Of a stretch of DNA of 60,249 nucleotides, positions 35,894 to 46,710 are shown piece after piece. A model generated the notes under the pieces. It saw nothing but the letters and a program-made list of their open reading frames with translations. It was not told the DNA's origin and made no database searches. This DNA is from Plectonema cf. radiosum LEGE 06105 (GTDB lineage Bacteria; Cyanobacteriota; Cyanobacteriia; Cyanobacteriales; Nostocaceae). The position numbers and the translations under genes were made by a program. The stretch spans positions 1 through 60,249 of the forward strand of contig NZ_JADEWL010000027.1 in NCBI RefSeq assembly GCF_015207665.1, written 5' to 3'. Position 1 is the first letter of the stretch. Each line of letters begins with the position of its first letter.

Positions 35894-36082
35894 TTGTAGG
35901 TAAATAAAGTAAATAAGTTAAACTAAGAATTAATATTCCAAGCTAAACCAAACTAAACTAATATTGTTAATGTTTACATCATCTTAAAATCATCAACTGA
36001 ATTAGAATTATGAAACTCTTGGCGTACTTCTTTAATAGTTATGGCTTTCAAAGTAATTACATCATTAATAACGACTTTTATT

Positions 36083-36544
36083 TCATTGTGGATTACAGCG
36101 AATCTCAACCATAAACCCATCTGGATCGTAAAAATAAACTCCTCTTCCGGTAGGACGGGTAACGGGTTCTTGAGCAATTTTTATTTGATGCTGTCTGAGT
36201 ACCTCGACTGCATGATCAAACAATTCGGAAGCAATATCAAATGCTAAATGATTTGCACGAGTAAAACCACGTTCGGGATTTGGATCTGGTGGTGATAAAT
36301 CCGGTTCCCAAAATAAATCTAATATCGTACCGTCGGGAGTCTTAAAATTCGCGACTTTTCCCGCTGCAACTAAGTTAACCAAAGTAGCTGGTACATCATC
36401 ACCCGTAAGTTCGTGTAAACCCAGAATATTGCCATAAAAATGTCGAGAAGCCTGCATATCTTGGACATTCAAAGCAATGTGATGCACTCTCCGTAAACTT
36501 CCTGGAGATATCGCACTATTTAAAGATTGAGGACTAGATAGCAT
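36083..36544 (-). CDS. VOC family (glyoxalase/dioxygenase-like) protein
   Basis: The 153-residue protein has two beta-alpha-beta-beta-beta modules. The likely metal ligands are His in RRVHHIALNV, His in RANHLAFDI and Glu in PDGFMVEIRCN. The substrate is unknown; the sequence is in the glyoxalase/bleomycin-resistance superfamily. It stands alone after the restriction-modification pair. Confidence 0.88.
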   Translation of the reverse strand: MLSSPQSLNSAISPGSLRRVHHIALNVQDMQASRHFYGNILGLHELTGDDVPATLVNLVAAGKVANFKTPDGTILDLFWEPDLSPPDPNPERGFTRANHLAFDIASELFDHAVEVLRQHQIKIAQEPVTRPTGRGVYFYDPDGFMVEIRCNPQ

Positions 36545-36724
36545 AATCAGTTATCAATTACCAACTATTAATTATTAATTATTAATTATCATATCTCATC
36601 GTGCATTAATGATTATTCATTGATCCGAGACTGATAGGGCATGAAGATGTTAAAACGGATGATAATGCTAATTAATTAGCGATTATGTTTGTTTATTATC
36701 TATATTTTAGGAACGAGGTTTGCA

Positions 36725-38086
36725 GTGCAACAGGAATTTAGTTCGCAAATTTCACCCCCATTGTTAATTGAGGGTAGCAATGATGACCTCGGTTTGGAGT
36801 CTAAGCTTCTGGAATTACCCCTTTACGAGTTTTCAGTGGAGATGAACTTTACTGGTAAAGAAGTAGCTGAAGTTTTTGAAAAATATCCCTTGTTACCGGG
36901 AGCAATTTTGTTAAACAAAGGTAAATATGCTGGAATGATTTCCCGCAGACAGTTATTAGAGTTTTTAATTCGTCCTTTCGGAAAGGATTTATTTTTCCAT
37001 CAACCGCTCAGTACATTGTACAGCTACGCTCGCACGCCGATTTTAGAGCTAGCAGATACCACATCGATTTTATGTGCTATGCAATTTACACTGCGGCGAT
37101 CGCCAGAATTTTTATCAGAACCGATAGTAGTAAAAACTACATCCGATCAATACAGATTATTGGATATGCAGGAGTTAAATATTGCTTCTTGGCAAATTCG
37201 CGGAATTGAAACTCAGGTAAGATACGAACGTAGCCAAGCTCAAATTATTCAAAATGATAAAATGGCGAGTTTAGGACGTTTAGTTGATGGGGTAGCGCAT
37301 GAAATTTTAGATCCTGTAAACTTTATTTGGGGTAATGTAACTCACGTTTCTAATTACAGTAAAGACTTAATTAAGCTGATCGAAATTTACGATCATAATA
37401 CACCAAATACTCCCGATGATGTGTTGTATTTAAAGCAAGATATTGAATTTGATTTTTTAGAATCCGATTTATCACAAGCACTTGCCAGTATTCGGACTGG
37501 TGCAGAGAGATTAAAAAAACTAGTGACTGGATTACAAAATTTCTGTCATATTGATGCAATTTATCCCAAACCTGTAGATTTACACGCTAACTTAGATAGT
37601 ACTATATTGTTGATCGGTAGTCGCTTAAAAGGCGAAATTAATATTATCAAAAAATTTGGTCATCTTCCTCCCGTATATTGTTTTTCGGGACAGTTAAATC
37701 AAGTATTTATGAATATATTAAGTAGGGCTGTAGATACTTTACTTGATGAAGCAGTTAGACAGCAATTTGAAACGGAATTATCTGAGGAAAGTTCTCATAA
37801 ACCCACTATTGAAATAATCACAAAAGTTATTTCTCAGCCATCAAATGTACCAGGCTCCCTTGATTTTCGCTGGGTATCAATTTGTATTGCAGATAATGGT
37901 CCGGCAATGTCATACGAATTACAACAGCAAATTAAAGCATCTTTTTCTGTAGATAAAAAGGCTGATAAAGAAACGAGTTTAGCTGTAAGTTATCGCATTG
38001 TAACAGGCAGACATGGTGGTAAATTAAATTTTTTTTCGCAACTCAATAAAGGAACTGAATTTGAAATACTTTTACCTTTAGTTTAA
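36725..38086 (+). CDS. Soluble sensor histidine kinase with CBS-like N-terminal region
   Basis: The kinase core has the phospho-acceptor His in MASLGRLVDGVAHEILDPVN, an N-box (NQVFMNILSRAVDTLLDEA) and a G-box (IADNGPAMS), ending with GTEFEILLPL. The N-terminal 170 residues look like a CBS pair (GAILLNKGKYAGMISRRQLL). There is no membrane span. I choose the GTG at 36725, just after a GAGG, rather than the TTG at 36689. It is convergent with the NarL-type regulator at 38131-38832, and a partner is not certain. Confidence 0.85.
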   Translation: MQQEFSSQISPPLLIEGSNDDLGLESKLLELPLYEFSVEMNFTGKEVAEVFEKYPLLPGAILLNKGKYAGMISRRQLLEFLIRPFGKDLFFHQPLSTLYSYARTPILELADTTSILCAMQFTLRRSPEFLSEPIVVKTTSDQYRLLDMQELNIASWQIRGIETQVRYERSQAQIIQNDKMASLGRLVDGVAHEILDPVNFIWGNVTHVSNYSKDLIKLIEIYDHNTPNTPDDVLYLKQDIEFDFLESDLSQALASIRTGAERLKKLVTGLQNFCHIDAIYPKPVDLHANLDSTILLIGSRLKGEINIIKKFGHLPPVYCFSGQLNQVFMNILSRAVDTLLDEAVRQQFETELSEESSHKPTIEIITKVISQPSNVPGSLDFRWVSICIADNGPAMSYELQQQIKASFSVDKKADKETSLAVSYRIVTGRHGGKLNFFSQLNKGTEFEILLPLV

Positions 38087-38130
38087 TTTAAAATTGGGAA
38101 ATCCCAATATTTAATTGAATTACTATTGAA

Positions 38131-38832
38131 TTACTTTTGTTCAATATATTGAGAATTAATTAATCCTTGCTGAATTGCAACAATCGCAGCTTGAGTTCTA
38201 TCGCGTACTTCTAACTTTTGTAAAATTGCATGAATGTGAACTCGTACCGTACCGGAAGTAATAAACAGATTTTCTGCTATTTCCTGGTTTGATTTACCTG
38301 CCACTAATAATGTTAATATTTCCCGTTCCCTTTTAGTTAAGGTATTATTTTCAGAAGAAGATGTATTTGTAGAATTTGATATAAAATTTGAATTTGATTG
38401 AGAAGCTTGAAAAGTCGTTTGAATTTCTACGGTAGCGGTACTATCCCACCAAGAAGCGCCACAGGCTACCGAGCGAATTGCTAAAATTAGGTTTTCGGCT
38501 GGAATTCCTTTTAAACAATAACCATTAGCTTTAGCTTGAATTAATTGAGTAATTAAAATCTTTTGTGAATGAGAAGTTAAAACTAATATTGGTAAATTCG
38601 GACGACGTTCTTTGATTTGACTACAGGCTTCTACACCACCTATACCGGGTAATCCTACATCTAAAATTACTATATCTAAGGGTAGTTGACAAGCTAATTT
38701 AATTGCGGTTTCTCCATCTTCAGCCTCGGTTACAATTTCCAACCCTTCTTCTTGATGCAATCGCGTGGAAATTCCTAATCTAAACAACTCGTCGTCTTCT
38801 ACTAATAAAATTTTTATTGGCTCTGTTTTCAT
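38131..38832 (-). CDS. NarL/FixJ-type response regulator
   Basis: A receiver domain (about 1-120) has the acidic pocket VEDDE, phospho-acceptor Asp in DIVILDVGLPG and Lys in YCLKG. A Ser/Asn-rich linker follows, then a LuxR-type HTH (LTKREREILTLLVAGKSNQE). I start at ATG 38832 (MKTEPIKILLVEDD), 4 nt after the stop of the kinase gene. The two are a translationally coupled pair. The pair is divergent from kdpA, so it may control the kdp operon. Confidence 0.92.
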   Translation of the reverse strand: MKTEPIKILLVEDDELFRLGISTRLHQEEGLEIVTEAEDGETAIKLACQLPLDIVILDVGLPGIGGVEACSQIKERRPNLPILVLTSHSQKILITQLIQAKANGYCLKGIPAENLILAIRSVACGASWWDSTATVEIQTTFQASQSNSNFISNSTNTSSSENNTLTKREREILTLLVAGKSNQEIAENLFITSGTVRVHIHAILQKLEVRDRTQAAIVAIQQGLINSQYIEQK

Positions 38833-38836
38833 TACT

Positions 38837-39931
38837 CTAATTGTTAACAAAAGCAGGTATACTAAACCCGAAGATAGCTCCACCACTTTTACGTTTTTCT
38901 GCCCAAATTTTACCGCCATGCGCTTCAATGATTTGCCGACTCAAATAAAGTCCTAAACCCGCACCTTTGGCTTGACGGTTAGTGTGTCCTTGATAAAACC
39001 TTTCAAATAATAAGGGTAATTCTTCCTCTGTAATTCCCTGCCCTTGATCCATAATTTTGACTGTATGATTAATTCCATTGGGAATAAATACAACTTCTAC
39101 TTTACCACCTCGCAGCGAATGATTAACCCCATTAGCAATCAAGTTGACAAAAACACGCTGTAGCTGTAAAGCATCTCCATTCACTATAGCTCGCGAACGA
39201 AACTCTGAACTAGCGAAACCCAGGTGAATGTATACTTGGCGAGATGAAGCTAAATCAAGAAGAGTCGAAATTGCCGATTCTGCTACTGTGACTAAATCTA
39301 TTGATGAACAACGCAATTGTAAACCTTGCGTATCATTACGGTAAACATCGAGTAACGTTTGCACTAACTCTAAAGTATTTTGATGCGATCGCCTGATTAC
39401 TTGCAAAACTTTATGTTGATTAGGAGTTACCGCACCAAATTTTTCTGACTCAAAAGCTTTGAGTGTTTCGATTGCTCCTAAAAGTGGGGTTCGCAAGTCG
39501 TGGGTGAGGGTGGAAGCAAAATCTTCCCGTAGCGAAGCCATTTTTTCTTGCGCTAATATTTGCATTTTTTGACGCGCTATCGCTTCTTCGTATTTACGAT
39601 TGCGCTTACCCAACCATCCAGTAACAATTAATGCTGCGACGACAATTAAGCGGTTGGCAATTGTTGGTAAACTAATGGTTTCCACACCAGGAATTACTAA
39701 GTTAAGAATTGTAAAGGCGATCGCGCTTGTTGTTACCCAAACAGTAGTTTTCTGGCTCAGACGCGAGTTTGCTAAAAGTACTGCACCAATATATAGATAT
39801 CCAAATACATAAATAGGTGGTGTGGAATATTCCAAAATCATGACCAAAATAAATATAGCGATAATTAGCCATTGACGGGATGAATACGACTGTATCAACG
39901 GTTGAAGTCGGTTGAATTGTTTGTTTAGCAT
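38837..39931 (-). CDS. Membrane sensor histidine kinase
   Basis: Three to four N-terminal membrane helices (about residues 18-110) precede a kinase core with the HisKA box FASTLTHDLRTPLLGAIETL. The ATPase N-box is RVFVNLIANGVNHS, the G1 box is DQGQGI and the G2 box is GAGLGLYLSRQI. I start at ATG 39931 (MLNKQFN); an upstream in-frame ATG exists at 39967. It shares an operon with the NarL-type regulator. With 480 bp to kdpA in divergent orientation, it is a candidate to replace the kinase half that KdpD lacks here. Confidence 0.9.
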   Translation of the reverse strand: MLNKQFNRLQPLIQSYSSRQWLIIAIFILVMILEYSTPPIYVFGYLYIGAVLLANSRLSQKTTVWVTTSAIAFTILNLVIPGVETISLPTIANRLIVVAALIVTGWLGKRNRKYEEAIARQKMQILAQEKMASLREDFASTLTHDLRTPLLGAIETLKAFESEKFGAVTPNQHKVLQVIRRSHQNTLELVQTLLDVYRNDTQGLQLRCSSIDLVTVAESAISTLLDLASSRQVYIHLGFASSEFRSRAIVNGDALQLQRVFVNLIANGVNHSLRGGKVEVVFIPNGINHTVKIMDQGQGITEEELPLLFERFYQGHTNRQAKGAGLGLYLSRQIIEAHGGKIWAEKRKSGGAIFGFSIPAFVNN

Positions 39932-40411
39932 TTTTATTAAGTTGATTAAAAATATTTTAATTAGCAATAATTATACTTTCAGAATAATAATTATTTCCAA
40001 AATATCTATCTATAGGATATTGCTTTATTATAATCTTCTGAATCATAAAAAAAATAATTGTTTCTGTATTTTTAATAAGTAATTTTGATGTTAATTTGAT
40101 TGAGAAATGCATTACTTAAGAAGCCTGCTTCCTTAAATAAAGCTATGTTTATCGTTGATATATATTTGATGATATATAACTGTTCTAAATGTTTATAAAC
40201 GCTGAGATAATTTAACCATTAAAAATAAACTTACTTTTATATCAGTTGTATATTGTTTTTGATAGAAAAGCCAAGATAATAAGAATATAGTTTCAATAAA
40301 AACTGCTATTAACTACTCAGGAACTAAACACATTAATTAGTAATTATATCGGATTGGTGTTTCTGTAGACACAAATCAAACTCAAAATCTTTTGTCAATT
40401 TCAATAAACAT
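39932..40411. other. Divergent promoter region between kinase operon and kdp operon
   Basis: About 480 bp, strongly AT-rich, with no supported gene. It should hold the promoters of both the kinase/regulator operon and kdpA. No clear operator repeat was identified. Confidence 0.6.
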
Positions 40412-42118
40412 ATGTTATTAGGATTTATCCAAATTGCGATTACTTTGGTAATTTTAGTAGCTATAACTCCGCTGCTTGGCGGTTATATGGCACGAGTATT
40501 TTTAGGTCAAAAAACGATGTTAGACCCGGTAATGAGACCTCTAGAACGTTTAATTTATGCTTTATCGGGATTGCGTCATCAAACTTCGATGACAGTTTGG
40601 CAATACATCCGCGCTGTGATTTTTAGTAATTTAATTATGGGCGCGTTTGCGTTTTTGATATTCATGTTGCAAGGAGTATTACCGCTTAATCCGATAAATT
40701 TAGATGCACCAAGTTGGGATTTGGCTTTACATACGGCAATTTCCTTTGTAACTAATACCAACCAACAGCATTATTCCGGTGAAAGCACCTACGGTTACTT
40801 TAGTCAAATGCTAGCGCTAGGGTTTCTCATGTTTACCTCTGCGGGAACAGGAATTGCTGTCGCGATCGCCTTTATTCGCGGGTTAACTGGTAGAGATTTG
40901 GGTAATTTCTATGTGGATTTAACTATGTCGATTACCCGGATTTTACTACCCATTTCTATAGTTGGAGCTGTAATTCTCCTCGCTGCTGGGGTACCCGAAA
41001 CCTTAGCTGGACCTGCAACTGCAAAAACTTTAGACGGTGCTACGCAATATATCGCTCGCGGTCCAGTTGCTCATTTTGAGATTATCAAAGAATTGGGTGA
41101 AAACGGTGGTGGATTTTTTGGAATTAACTCAGCACATCCTTTTGAGAACCCAAATAATTTGACCAACTTGTTAGAAACGGTAATTATGATGGCGATTCCC
41201 GCCTCACTAATTTACACTTACGGCGTAATTGTGGGGAATACCAAACAAGCCTGGTTGTTATTTTGGATGGTATTTGTAATTTTCGCGGCATTAATTAGCG
41301 TAGCTGCAATTGGCGAATATCAAGGAAACCCGATAGTTAACTCAATTTTAGATACAAACGCACCCAATTTAGAAGGAAAAGAAGTTCGTTTCGGTGCATT
41401 TTTAACTGCACTTTGGGCAGCAGCGACAACGGGGACAATGTGCGGTGCGGTGAATGGGATGCATGATTCCCTGATGCCCAGTGGTGGTATGGTGACAATG
41501 TTCAATCTGTTCTTACAAATTGTTTGGGGTGGACAGGGAACCGGAACCGCTTATTTATTTATATTCTTGATTTTGACAGTATTTCTTACCGGGTTGATGG
41601 TAGGAAGAACCCCAGAATTTTTAGGACGCAAAATCGAAAAACGCGAAATAGTCCTAGCTAGTGTCATTTTACTAGTTCATCCCATCATGATTTTAATTCC
41701 CGGTGCAATTGCCATGGCATTTACCCAAATACCAGGGATTAACCCAGGGATCACCAATCCAGGATTTCACGGTTATTCACAAGTAATTTACGAATACGCA
41801 TCTGCCGCAGCTAACAACGGTTCTGGTTTTGAAGGCTTGATAGACGATACCGTATGGTGGAACCTAAGCACAAGCGTAGCTTTACTCGCAGGACGTTACC
41901 TACCGTTGATTGCATTATTGTTATTAGCAGACGGGATGATGCACAAACAACCCGTTCCCGAAACCACAGGAACCCTGCGAACCGATACCGGATTATTTAC
42001 CGGAATCACAGCAGGAGTAATTCTAATTTTAGGCGCATTAACCTTCTTACCAGTATTCGCCCTCGGACCGATCGCCGAAGCCTTTCTGATTGCCAGAATT
42101 GCTTCAGGAGCAGCTTAG
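40412..42118 (+). CDS. kdpA: Potassium-transporting ATPase subunit A
   Basis: KdpA is the potassium-selective channel-like subunit of the high-affinity Kdp pump. The 568-residue protein has about ten membrane helices and the four pore-loop repeats, seen as [32 protein letters not shown] and [15 protein letters not shown]. It is first in kdpA-kdpB-kdpF/G-kdpC-kdpD. Dispersed CTCTGCGCT repeats occupy the gap to kdpB. Confidence 0.97.
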   Translation: MLLGFIQIAITLVILVAITPLLGGYMARVFLGQKTMLDPVMRPLERLIYALSGLRHQTSMTVWQYIRAVIFSNLIMGAFAFLIFMLQGVLPLNPINLDAPSWDLALHTAISFVTNTNQQHYSGESTYGYFSQMLALGFLMFTSAGTGIAVAIAFIRGLTGRDLGNFYVDLTMSITRILLPISIVGAVILLAAGVPETLAGPATAKTLDGATQYIARGPVAHFEIIKELGENGGGFFGINSAHPFENPNNLTNLLETVIMMAIPASLIYTYGVIVGNTKQAWLLFWMVFVIFAALISVAAIGEYQGNPIVNSILDTNAPNLEGKEVRFGAFLTALWAAATTGTMCGAVNGMHDSLMPSGGMVTMFNLFLQIVWGGQGTGTAYLFIFLILTVFLTGLMVGRTPEFLGRKIEKREIVLASVILLVHPIMILIPGAIAMAFTQIPGINPGITNPGFHGYSQVIYEYASAAANNGSGFEGLIDDTVWWNLSTSVALLAGRYLPLIALLLLADGMMHKQPVPETTGTLRTDTGLFTGITAGVILILGALTFLPVFALGPIAEAFLIARIASGAA

Positions 42119-42198
42119 GGATAAACTCTGCGCTCCTCTGCGCTTAACCTTGCGCTCCTCTGCGTTCCAAAATATATAACTCCTCACTCCTCACTTTT

Positions 42199-44280
42199 AT
42201 GAAAGTCAAACAAACACCAGCAAAATCTGAGCCTTCCCCAAGAGGAAACACACCCAAAGCCGATAGGAACAAAATTTACCAACGCGCTTTTAAACAAGCT
42301 TTTGTTAAACTCAATCCCCGCAATGCGATCAAAAATCCGGTAATGTTTGTAGTATGGATTGGTACAATTATTACCGCAGTCTTAACTATTAACCCCTACG
42401 TATTTGGTGCAATTGCAGGGGAAAACCAACGCTTATTTAACGGCTTAATTACGGTGATTCTCTTCTTAACAGTTGTTTTCGCCAATTTCGCCGAAGCTGT
42501 TGCGGAAGGACGCGGTAAAGCTCAAGCTGATGCCCTGCGTTCTACTAAAGGAGATACCATTGCTCGCAAACTCTTACCAGATGGTGGGATTGAGGAAGTC
42601 AGTTCTACCACTTTGCATAAAGGAGACAGAATTAAAGTCATTGCTGGTGATGTGATTCCGGCAGATGGAGAAGTTATCGAGGGTGTGGCTTCTGTTGATG
42701 AGTCGGCAATTACTGGCGAGTCTGCACCTGTATTAAAAGAACCCGGTTCTGATGTTGCAAGTTCGGTAACTGGCGGTACTACTATAGTTTCCGATGAATT
42801 AATTATTACTGTCACCTCCGACCCTGGTAAAGGCTTTATCGATCGAATGATTTCGCTGGTTGAAGGTGCGGAACGTTCTAAAACTCCCAACGAAATCGCT
42901 TTGACGGTGTTGTTAGCGGTGCTAACTCTGGTATTTTTAATTGTAATCGCCACAATTCCCACTCCGGCAATTTACGTAAATAGTCCTGTAAGTATTGCAA
43001 TTTTAATTGCTCTGTTAGTTGCTTTGATACCTACCACCATCGGGGGATTATTAAGTGCGATCGGTATTGCCGGAATGGATCGGGTAGCTCAATTTAACGT
43101 TGTTGCCACCTCTGGACGAGCGGTAGAAGCTTGCGGCGATATCAATACTTTGGTGCTGGATAAAACGGGAACGATTACATTAGGAAACCGCTTGGCTGAA
43201 GAATTTATACCAGTTAACGGACACTCAGTTGAGGAAGTCGCATCGGCATCTTTAGCCGCCAGTTTATTTGATACCACACCCGAAGGTAAATCGATTCTAC
43301 GTTTGGCGGAAAAATTGGGGGGAGATATTGATTTCGATCGCAAACAAGCTGAAGGTGTGGAATTTTCCGCACGCACCCGGATGAGCGGTACCAATTTACC
43401 CAATGGTGAGGAAGTGCGTAAAGGTGCGGTAGATGCAATTCGCGGTTTTGTGCGATCGCGCAACGGACAACCTCCATCTGACTTGGATGCAGCTTATGAA
43501 AGAGTATCTAATTTAGGAGGTACGCCCCTCGCAGTATGTCGCGGTAAGGAAACCTATGGTGTTGTTTATCTCAAAGATATTGTCAAACCGGGTATCAACG
43601 AACGTTTCGACCAGTTGCGACGTATGGGGGTACGTACCGTAATGTTAACAGGAGACAACCGCATTACGGCTTCGGTAATCGCCAAAGAAGCGGGGGTAGA
43701 TGACTTTATTGCCGAAGCGACACCAGAAGACAAAATCGCCGTAATTCAAGCCGAACAAGCCAAAGGTAAATTAGTAGCGATGACAGGAGACGGTACCAAC
43801 GATGCACCAGCATTAGCTCAAGCAAACGTCGGGGTAGCGATGAATTCCGGTACACAAGCGGCGAAAGAAGCAGCAAATATGGTAGATCTAGATTCAGACC
43901 CGACAAAGTTAATTGACTTGGTAACTATCGGTAAGCAGTTATTAATTACTCGTGGAGCGCTAACAACTTTTTCGATTGCCAATGACATTGCCAAATACTT
44001 CGCAATTATTCCAGCAATGTTTGCAGCAGCAGGAATTGGAGCTTTAAATATTATGGGTTTAACCAGCGCCCAATCAGCGGTTTTATCGGCATTAATTTAC
44101 AACGCTTTAATTATTCCGGCGTTAATTCCTTTGGCTTTAAAAGGTGTAGAATTTCGTCCGTTGAGTGCTAATCAACTTTTGCGTCGCAATATTTTTATTT
44201 ACGGTTTGGGTGGTGTAATTGCACCTTTTGTAGCGGTGAAAATAATTGATGTTTTGATTACTGCTGTTGGTTTGGCATAA
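42199..44280 (+). CDS. kdpB: Potassium-transporting ATPase subunit B
   Basis: KdpB is the P-type ATPase subunit that powers uptake. The 693-residue protein shows the phosphatase loop TGES, the phosphorylation site DKTGTIT, the hinge [20 protein letters not shown] and multiple membrane helices. The N-terminus has a short polar extension ([20 protein letters not shown]), as in other cyanobacteria. It sits between kdpA and the small KdpF/KdpG-like gene. Confidence 0.98.
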   Translation: MKVKQTPAKSEPSPRGNTPKADRNKIYQRAFKQAFVKLNPRNAIKNPVMFVVWIGTIITAVLTINPYVFGAIAGENQRLFNGLITVILFLTVVFANFAEAVAEGRGKAQADALRSTKGDTIARKLLPDGGIEEVSSTTLHKGDRIKVIAGDVIPADGEVIEGVASVDESAITGESAPVLKEPGSDVASSVTGGTTIVSDELIITVTSDPGKGFIDRMISLVEGAERSKTPNEIALTVLLAVLTLVFLIVIATIPTPAIYVNSPVSIAILIALLVALIPTTIGGLLSAIGIAGMDRVAQFNVVATSGRAVEACGDINTLVLDKTGTITLGNRLAEEFIPVNGHSVEEVASASLAASLFDTTPEGKSILRLAEKLGGDIDFDRKQAEGVEFSARTRMSGTNLPNGEEVRKGAVDAIRGFVRSRNGQPPSDLDAAYERVSNLGGTPLAVCRGKETYGVVYLKDIVKPGINERFDQLRRMGVRTVMLTGDNRITASVIAKEAGVDDFIAEATPEDKIAVIQAEQAKGKLVAMTGDGTNDAPALAQANVGVAMNSGTQAAKEAANMVDLDSDPTKLIDLVTIGKQLLITRGALTTFSIANDIAKYFAIIPAMFAAAGIGALNIMGLTSAQSAVLSALIYNALIIPALIPLALKGVEFRPLSANQLLRRNIFIYGLGGVIAPFVAVKIIDVLITAVGLA

Positions 44281-44383
44281 ATTACTCAACATCTCAACTC
44301 AAAAACTCCGCGTTCCTCCGCGCTTACCTCTGCGTCACTTTGCGTTAAAAAAAGATTCTTTCCATCCTACATTCACAATTCTC

Positions 44384-44653
44384 ATGAAACTAATTAATTT
44401 AAAACAAAAAGTATTTCTAACTACAAACCAGTTTGATTTTATCAGTTTCATTTGGTCGGAATGGCGACGACAAAAGTTTCCTTTATGGATATTTTTAGGT
44501 TTGTGTTTGAATATAATCGTTGCTCCTGCTGTTTACGCTGCGACTCCCAATATTGAGCGTACTACTGCTTATGCTTTGGGTGTTTTAGGTTTGGTAACTG
44601 TCGGACTTGGTGTTTATTTATTTGCTGTAATTTTACAACCGGAGCGTTTCTAA
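44384..44653 (+). CDS. kdpF: KdpF/KdpG-like small subunit of the Kdp pump
   Basis: The 89-residue product from ATG 44384 has a polar N-terminus with FISFIWSEWRRQKFPLWIFL. A first hydrophobic segment ends in VAPAVYAATP, and a C-terminal helix VTVGLGVYLFAVILQPERF resembles KdpF. In Anabaena the gene between kdpB and kdpC has been called kdpG, and this is the same position. It may stabilise the complex. It ends 3 bp before kdpC. Confidence 0.82.
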   Translation: MKLINLKQKVFLTTNQFDFISFIWSEWRRQKFPLWIFLGLCLNIIVAPAVYAATPNIERTTAYALGVLGLVTVGLGVYLFAVILQPERF

Positions 44654-44656
44654 ATC

Positions 44657-45229
44657 ATGGCTAGAGAATTTATAATTGCAGTTCGCAATACGTTTTCACT
44701 TTGGCTTCTAACTGCTTTGATTTACCCATTTTTAATTATCTTGTTGGGGCAAGTTGCTTTTCCTTATCAAGCCAACGGTAGTTTAATAACTAATAACCAA
44801 GGACAGGTTATTGGTAGTGCTTTAATTGGACAAATTTTCAATTCAGACCGTTATTTTTGGAGTCGTCCTAGCAGCGTCAATTACAGTGAAGGAAAAGACG
44901 CTGCACCCACAGGAGTATCGGGTGCAAGTAATCTTGCTCCTAGTAATCCAGAATTAATTATTCGCATTCAAAAAGAAATCAAAAAATTGCAACAAGCCGG
45001 AATTGAACCTACATATGATTTGGTTTATGCTTCTGGTTCTGGTCTTGACCCTCACATTACCCCAGAAGCGGCTCAAGCACAATTAGAACGAGTTGCAAAA
45101 ACGCGAAATATTTCTGTAGAAAAAATTCAACCGTTGATTTCTCAAAATACTGACGGCAGATTTATCGGAATATTTGGTGAACCAGGAGTTAATGTTTTGA
45201 AATTGAATTTGGCTTTGGATAAATTATAA
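44657..45229 (+). CDS. kdpC: Potassium-transporting ATPase subunit C
   Basis: KdpC is the single-span periplasmic subunit that tightens assembly and raises potassium affinity. The 190-residue protein has one N-terminal helix (FSLWLLTALIYPFLIILLGQ). The conserved pieces GSALIGQIF, YFWSRPSSVNY, GVSGASNLAPSNPELI and YASGSGLDPHITPEAA follow. It begins 3 bp after the KdpF-like gene. Confidence 0.97.
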   Translation: MAREFIIAVRNTFSLWLLTALIYPFLIILLGQVAFPYQANGSLITNNQGQVIGSALIGQIFNSDRYFWSRPSSVNYSEGKDAAPTGVSGASNLAPSNPELIIRIQKEIKKLQQAGIEPTYDLVYASGSGLDPHITPEAAQAQLERVAKTRNISVEKIQPLISQNTDGRFIGIFGEPGVNVLKLNLALDKL

Positions 45230-45473
45230 ATTTCAACGCAAAGGTACGCGGAGTTATCGCAAAGTAACACAGAGGAAATGATAACTTGAAAATTTTTCTC
45301 GTATAAAGGCACGAGCTTCTAAAATTACTTATCTCTCTTTACTTATTTGCTCTGTCTTGAAAAGTTGTTCATGGGGGAGACCCCCAAGACCACACTTTTC
45401 GCTGCGCTCTCTGCGTTCTCTGCGGTTTTTTAATCGTAAATTTTCCAACGCAAAAAGAGTAGTATTTCCTATT
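45230..45473. repeat. Dispersed CTGCGTTCTCTGCGG-type repeats in the kdpC-kdpD gap
   Basis: The gap carries runs such as CGCTGCGCTCTCTGCGTTCT and, in the other sense, CAACGCAAAGGTACGCGGAG. Related CTCTGCGCTCCTCTGCG runs lie in the kdpA-kdpB gap (42128-42165) and the kdpB-kdpF gap (44307-44345). The kdpD frame stays open through this stretch, but that extension is not protein-like. Confidence 0.7.
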
Positions 45474-46592
45474 ATGTTTGAATCGAACGAAGCTGTATCT
45501 AATCAACATATATCTAACCAATACGAACGTCCTAAACGACGAGGTAAACATAAGATTTTTATCGGTATGGCTCCCGGAGTTGGTAAAACTTACCGAATGT
45601 TAGAAGAAGCATATAGTTTAAAGCAACAAGGAATTGATGTTGTTATTGGACTTTTAGAAACCCACGGACGTGTAGAAACAGCCGAAAAAGCCCAAAATTT
45701 GCAAATAATTCCTCGTAAACAGATTTTAATGCAGGAAAGATGGCTTAGTGAAATGGACACCGATGCGATTATCGCTCGCAATCCACAGTTAGTACTAATC
45801 GACGAATTAGCACATACAAATGTCCCCGGTTCAGTTTATGAAAAACGCTATCAGGATGTAGAACAAATCCTAGAAACGGGTATTGATGTTTATTCAACAG
45901 TTAATATTCAACATTTAGAAAGTCTTAATGACTTAGTATTAAAAATTTCTAGTGTTGTAGTCCGCGAACGTATTCCAGATCGGGTACTTGAAGCAGCAGA
46001 TGAAGTAATTGTTGTCGATGTCACTCCCGAAACTTTACAAGAACGATTGCAAGAAGGAAAAATTTATAAAGTAGAAAAAATAGACAAATCTCTACAAAAT
46101 TTCTTTAAGAAAAGTAATTTAATTGCATTACGGGAATTAGCTTTACGAGAAATTGCTGATAACATTGAAGAAGAAAAAATTGAAGAGAATAATCTAAATT
46201 ACTGCAATATACAAGAAAGAATATTGGTTTGCATTTCTACCTATCCTAATTCTATTCAACTCTTACGACGTGGCGCACGTATTGCCAATTTCATGAATGC
46301 CAAATTATATATATTATTTGTAAATAATACTGGACGTTTTCTTTCTCGCCAAGAAACATTACACGTTGAAAGTTGCCAACGTTTGTCTCAAGAGTTTGGT
46401 GGTGAATTTTTACATATTCGTTCTTCAAACCTGTTAAAAACTATTGTTGATGTTGCTCGTCAAGAACGTATTACTCAAATCGTTATTGGTGAAACTCGTC
46501 ATTCTCGTTGGGAGATTTTTTTTAAAGGCTCAATAGTCCAGAAGTTAATGGAAGCCCTGAGTAATGTTGATTTGCATATTATTGCTACTTAG
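45474..46592 (+). CDS. kdpD: Truncated KdpD: sensor and USP domains without kinase
   Basis: The 372-residue protein matches only the N-terminal half of the classical KdpD sensor kinase. It has Walker A GMAPGVGKT at residues 31-39, the KdpD domain with LIDELAHTN and VYSTVNIQHLESLN, and a C-terminal universal-stress domain (about 250-372). It stops at SNVDLHIIAT, where E. coli KdpD continues into membrane helices and the kinase. Short KdpD of this kind is known in Anabaena and is not a frameshift here. ATG 45474 is chosen over the upstream frame because that part is repeat-derived. Confidence 0.93.
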   Translation: MFESNEAVSNQHISNQYERPKRRGKHKIFIGMAPGVGKTYRMLEEAYSLKQQGIDVVIGLLETHGRVETAEKAQNLQIIPRKQILMQERWLSEMDTDAIIARNPQLVLIDELAHTNVPGSVYEKRYQDVEQILETGIDVYSTVNIQHLESLNDLVLKISSVVVRERIPDRVLEAADEVIVVDVTPETLQERLQEGKIYKVEKIDKSLQNFFKKSNLIALRELALREIADNIEEEKIEENNLNYCNIQERILVCISTYPNSIQLLRRGARIANFMNAKLYILFVNNTGRFLSRQETLHVESCQRLSQEFGGEFLHIRSSNLLKTIVDVARQERITQIVIGETRHSRWEIFFKGSIVQKLMEALSNVDLHIIAT

Positions 46593-46710
46593 TTATGAAA
46601 ATTAGATTAGGAGTTAACAATATTTTGCCAAGTGTGTTAGGCGTATAAAATAGCTACAATGGTGAAATAATATATCTAAAAAGCGCCTTACGCACGTTCA
46701 TTACATCCTA

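Noticed and set aside
43089-43477. Minus-strand frames of 124 and 87 codons within kdpB
   Set aside because: kdpB is intact and well conserved on the plus strand, so these are shadows.
45357-45473. N-terminal extension of KdpD
   Set aside because: It is encoded by a dispersed CTGCGTTCTCTGCGG-type repeat and gives an Arg/Ser-rich, non-conserved stretch.
46592-46600. KdpD as a frameshifted full-length kinase
   Set aside because: No kinase motifs appear in any frame after 46592, and short KdpD is known in related cyanobacteria.
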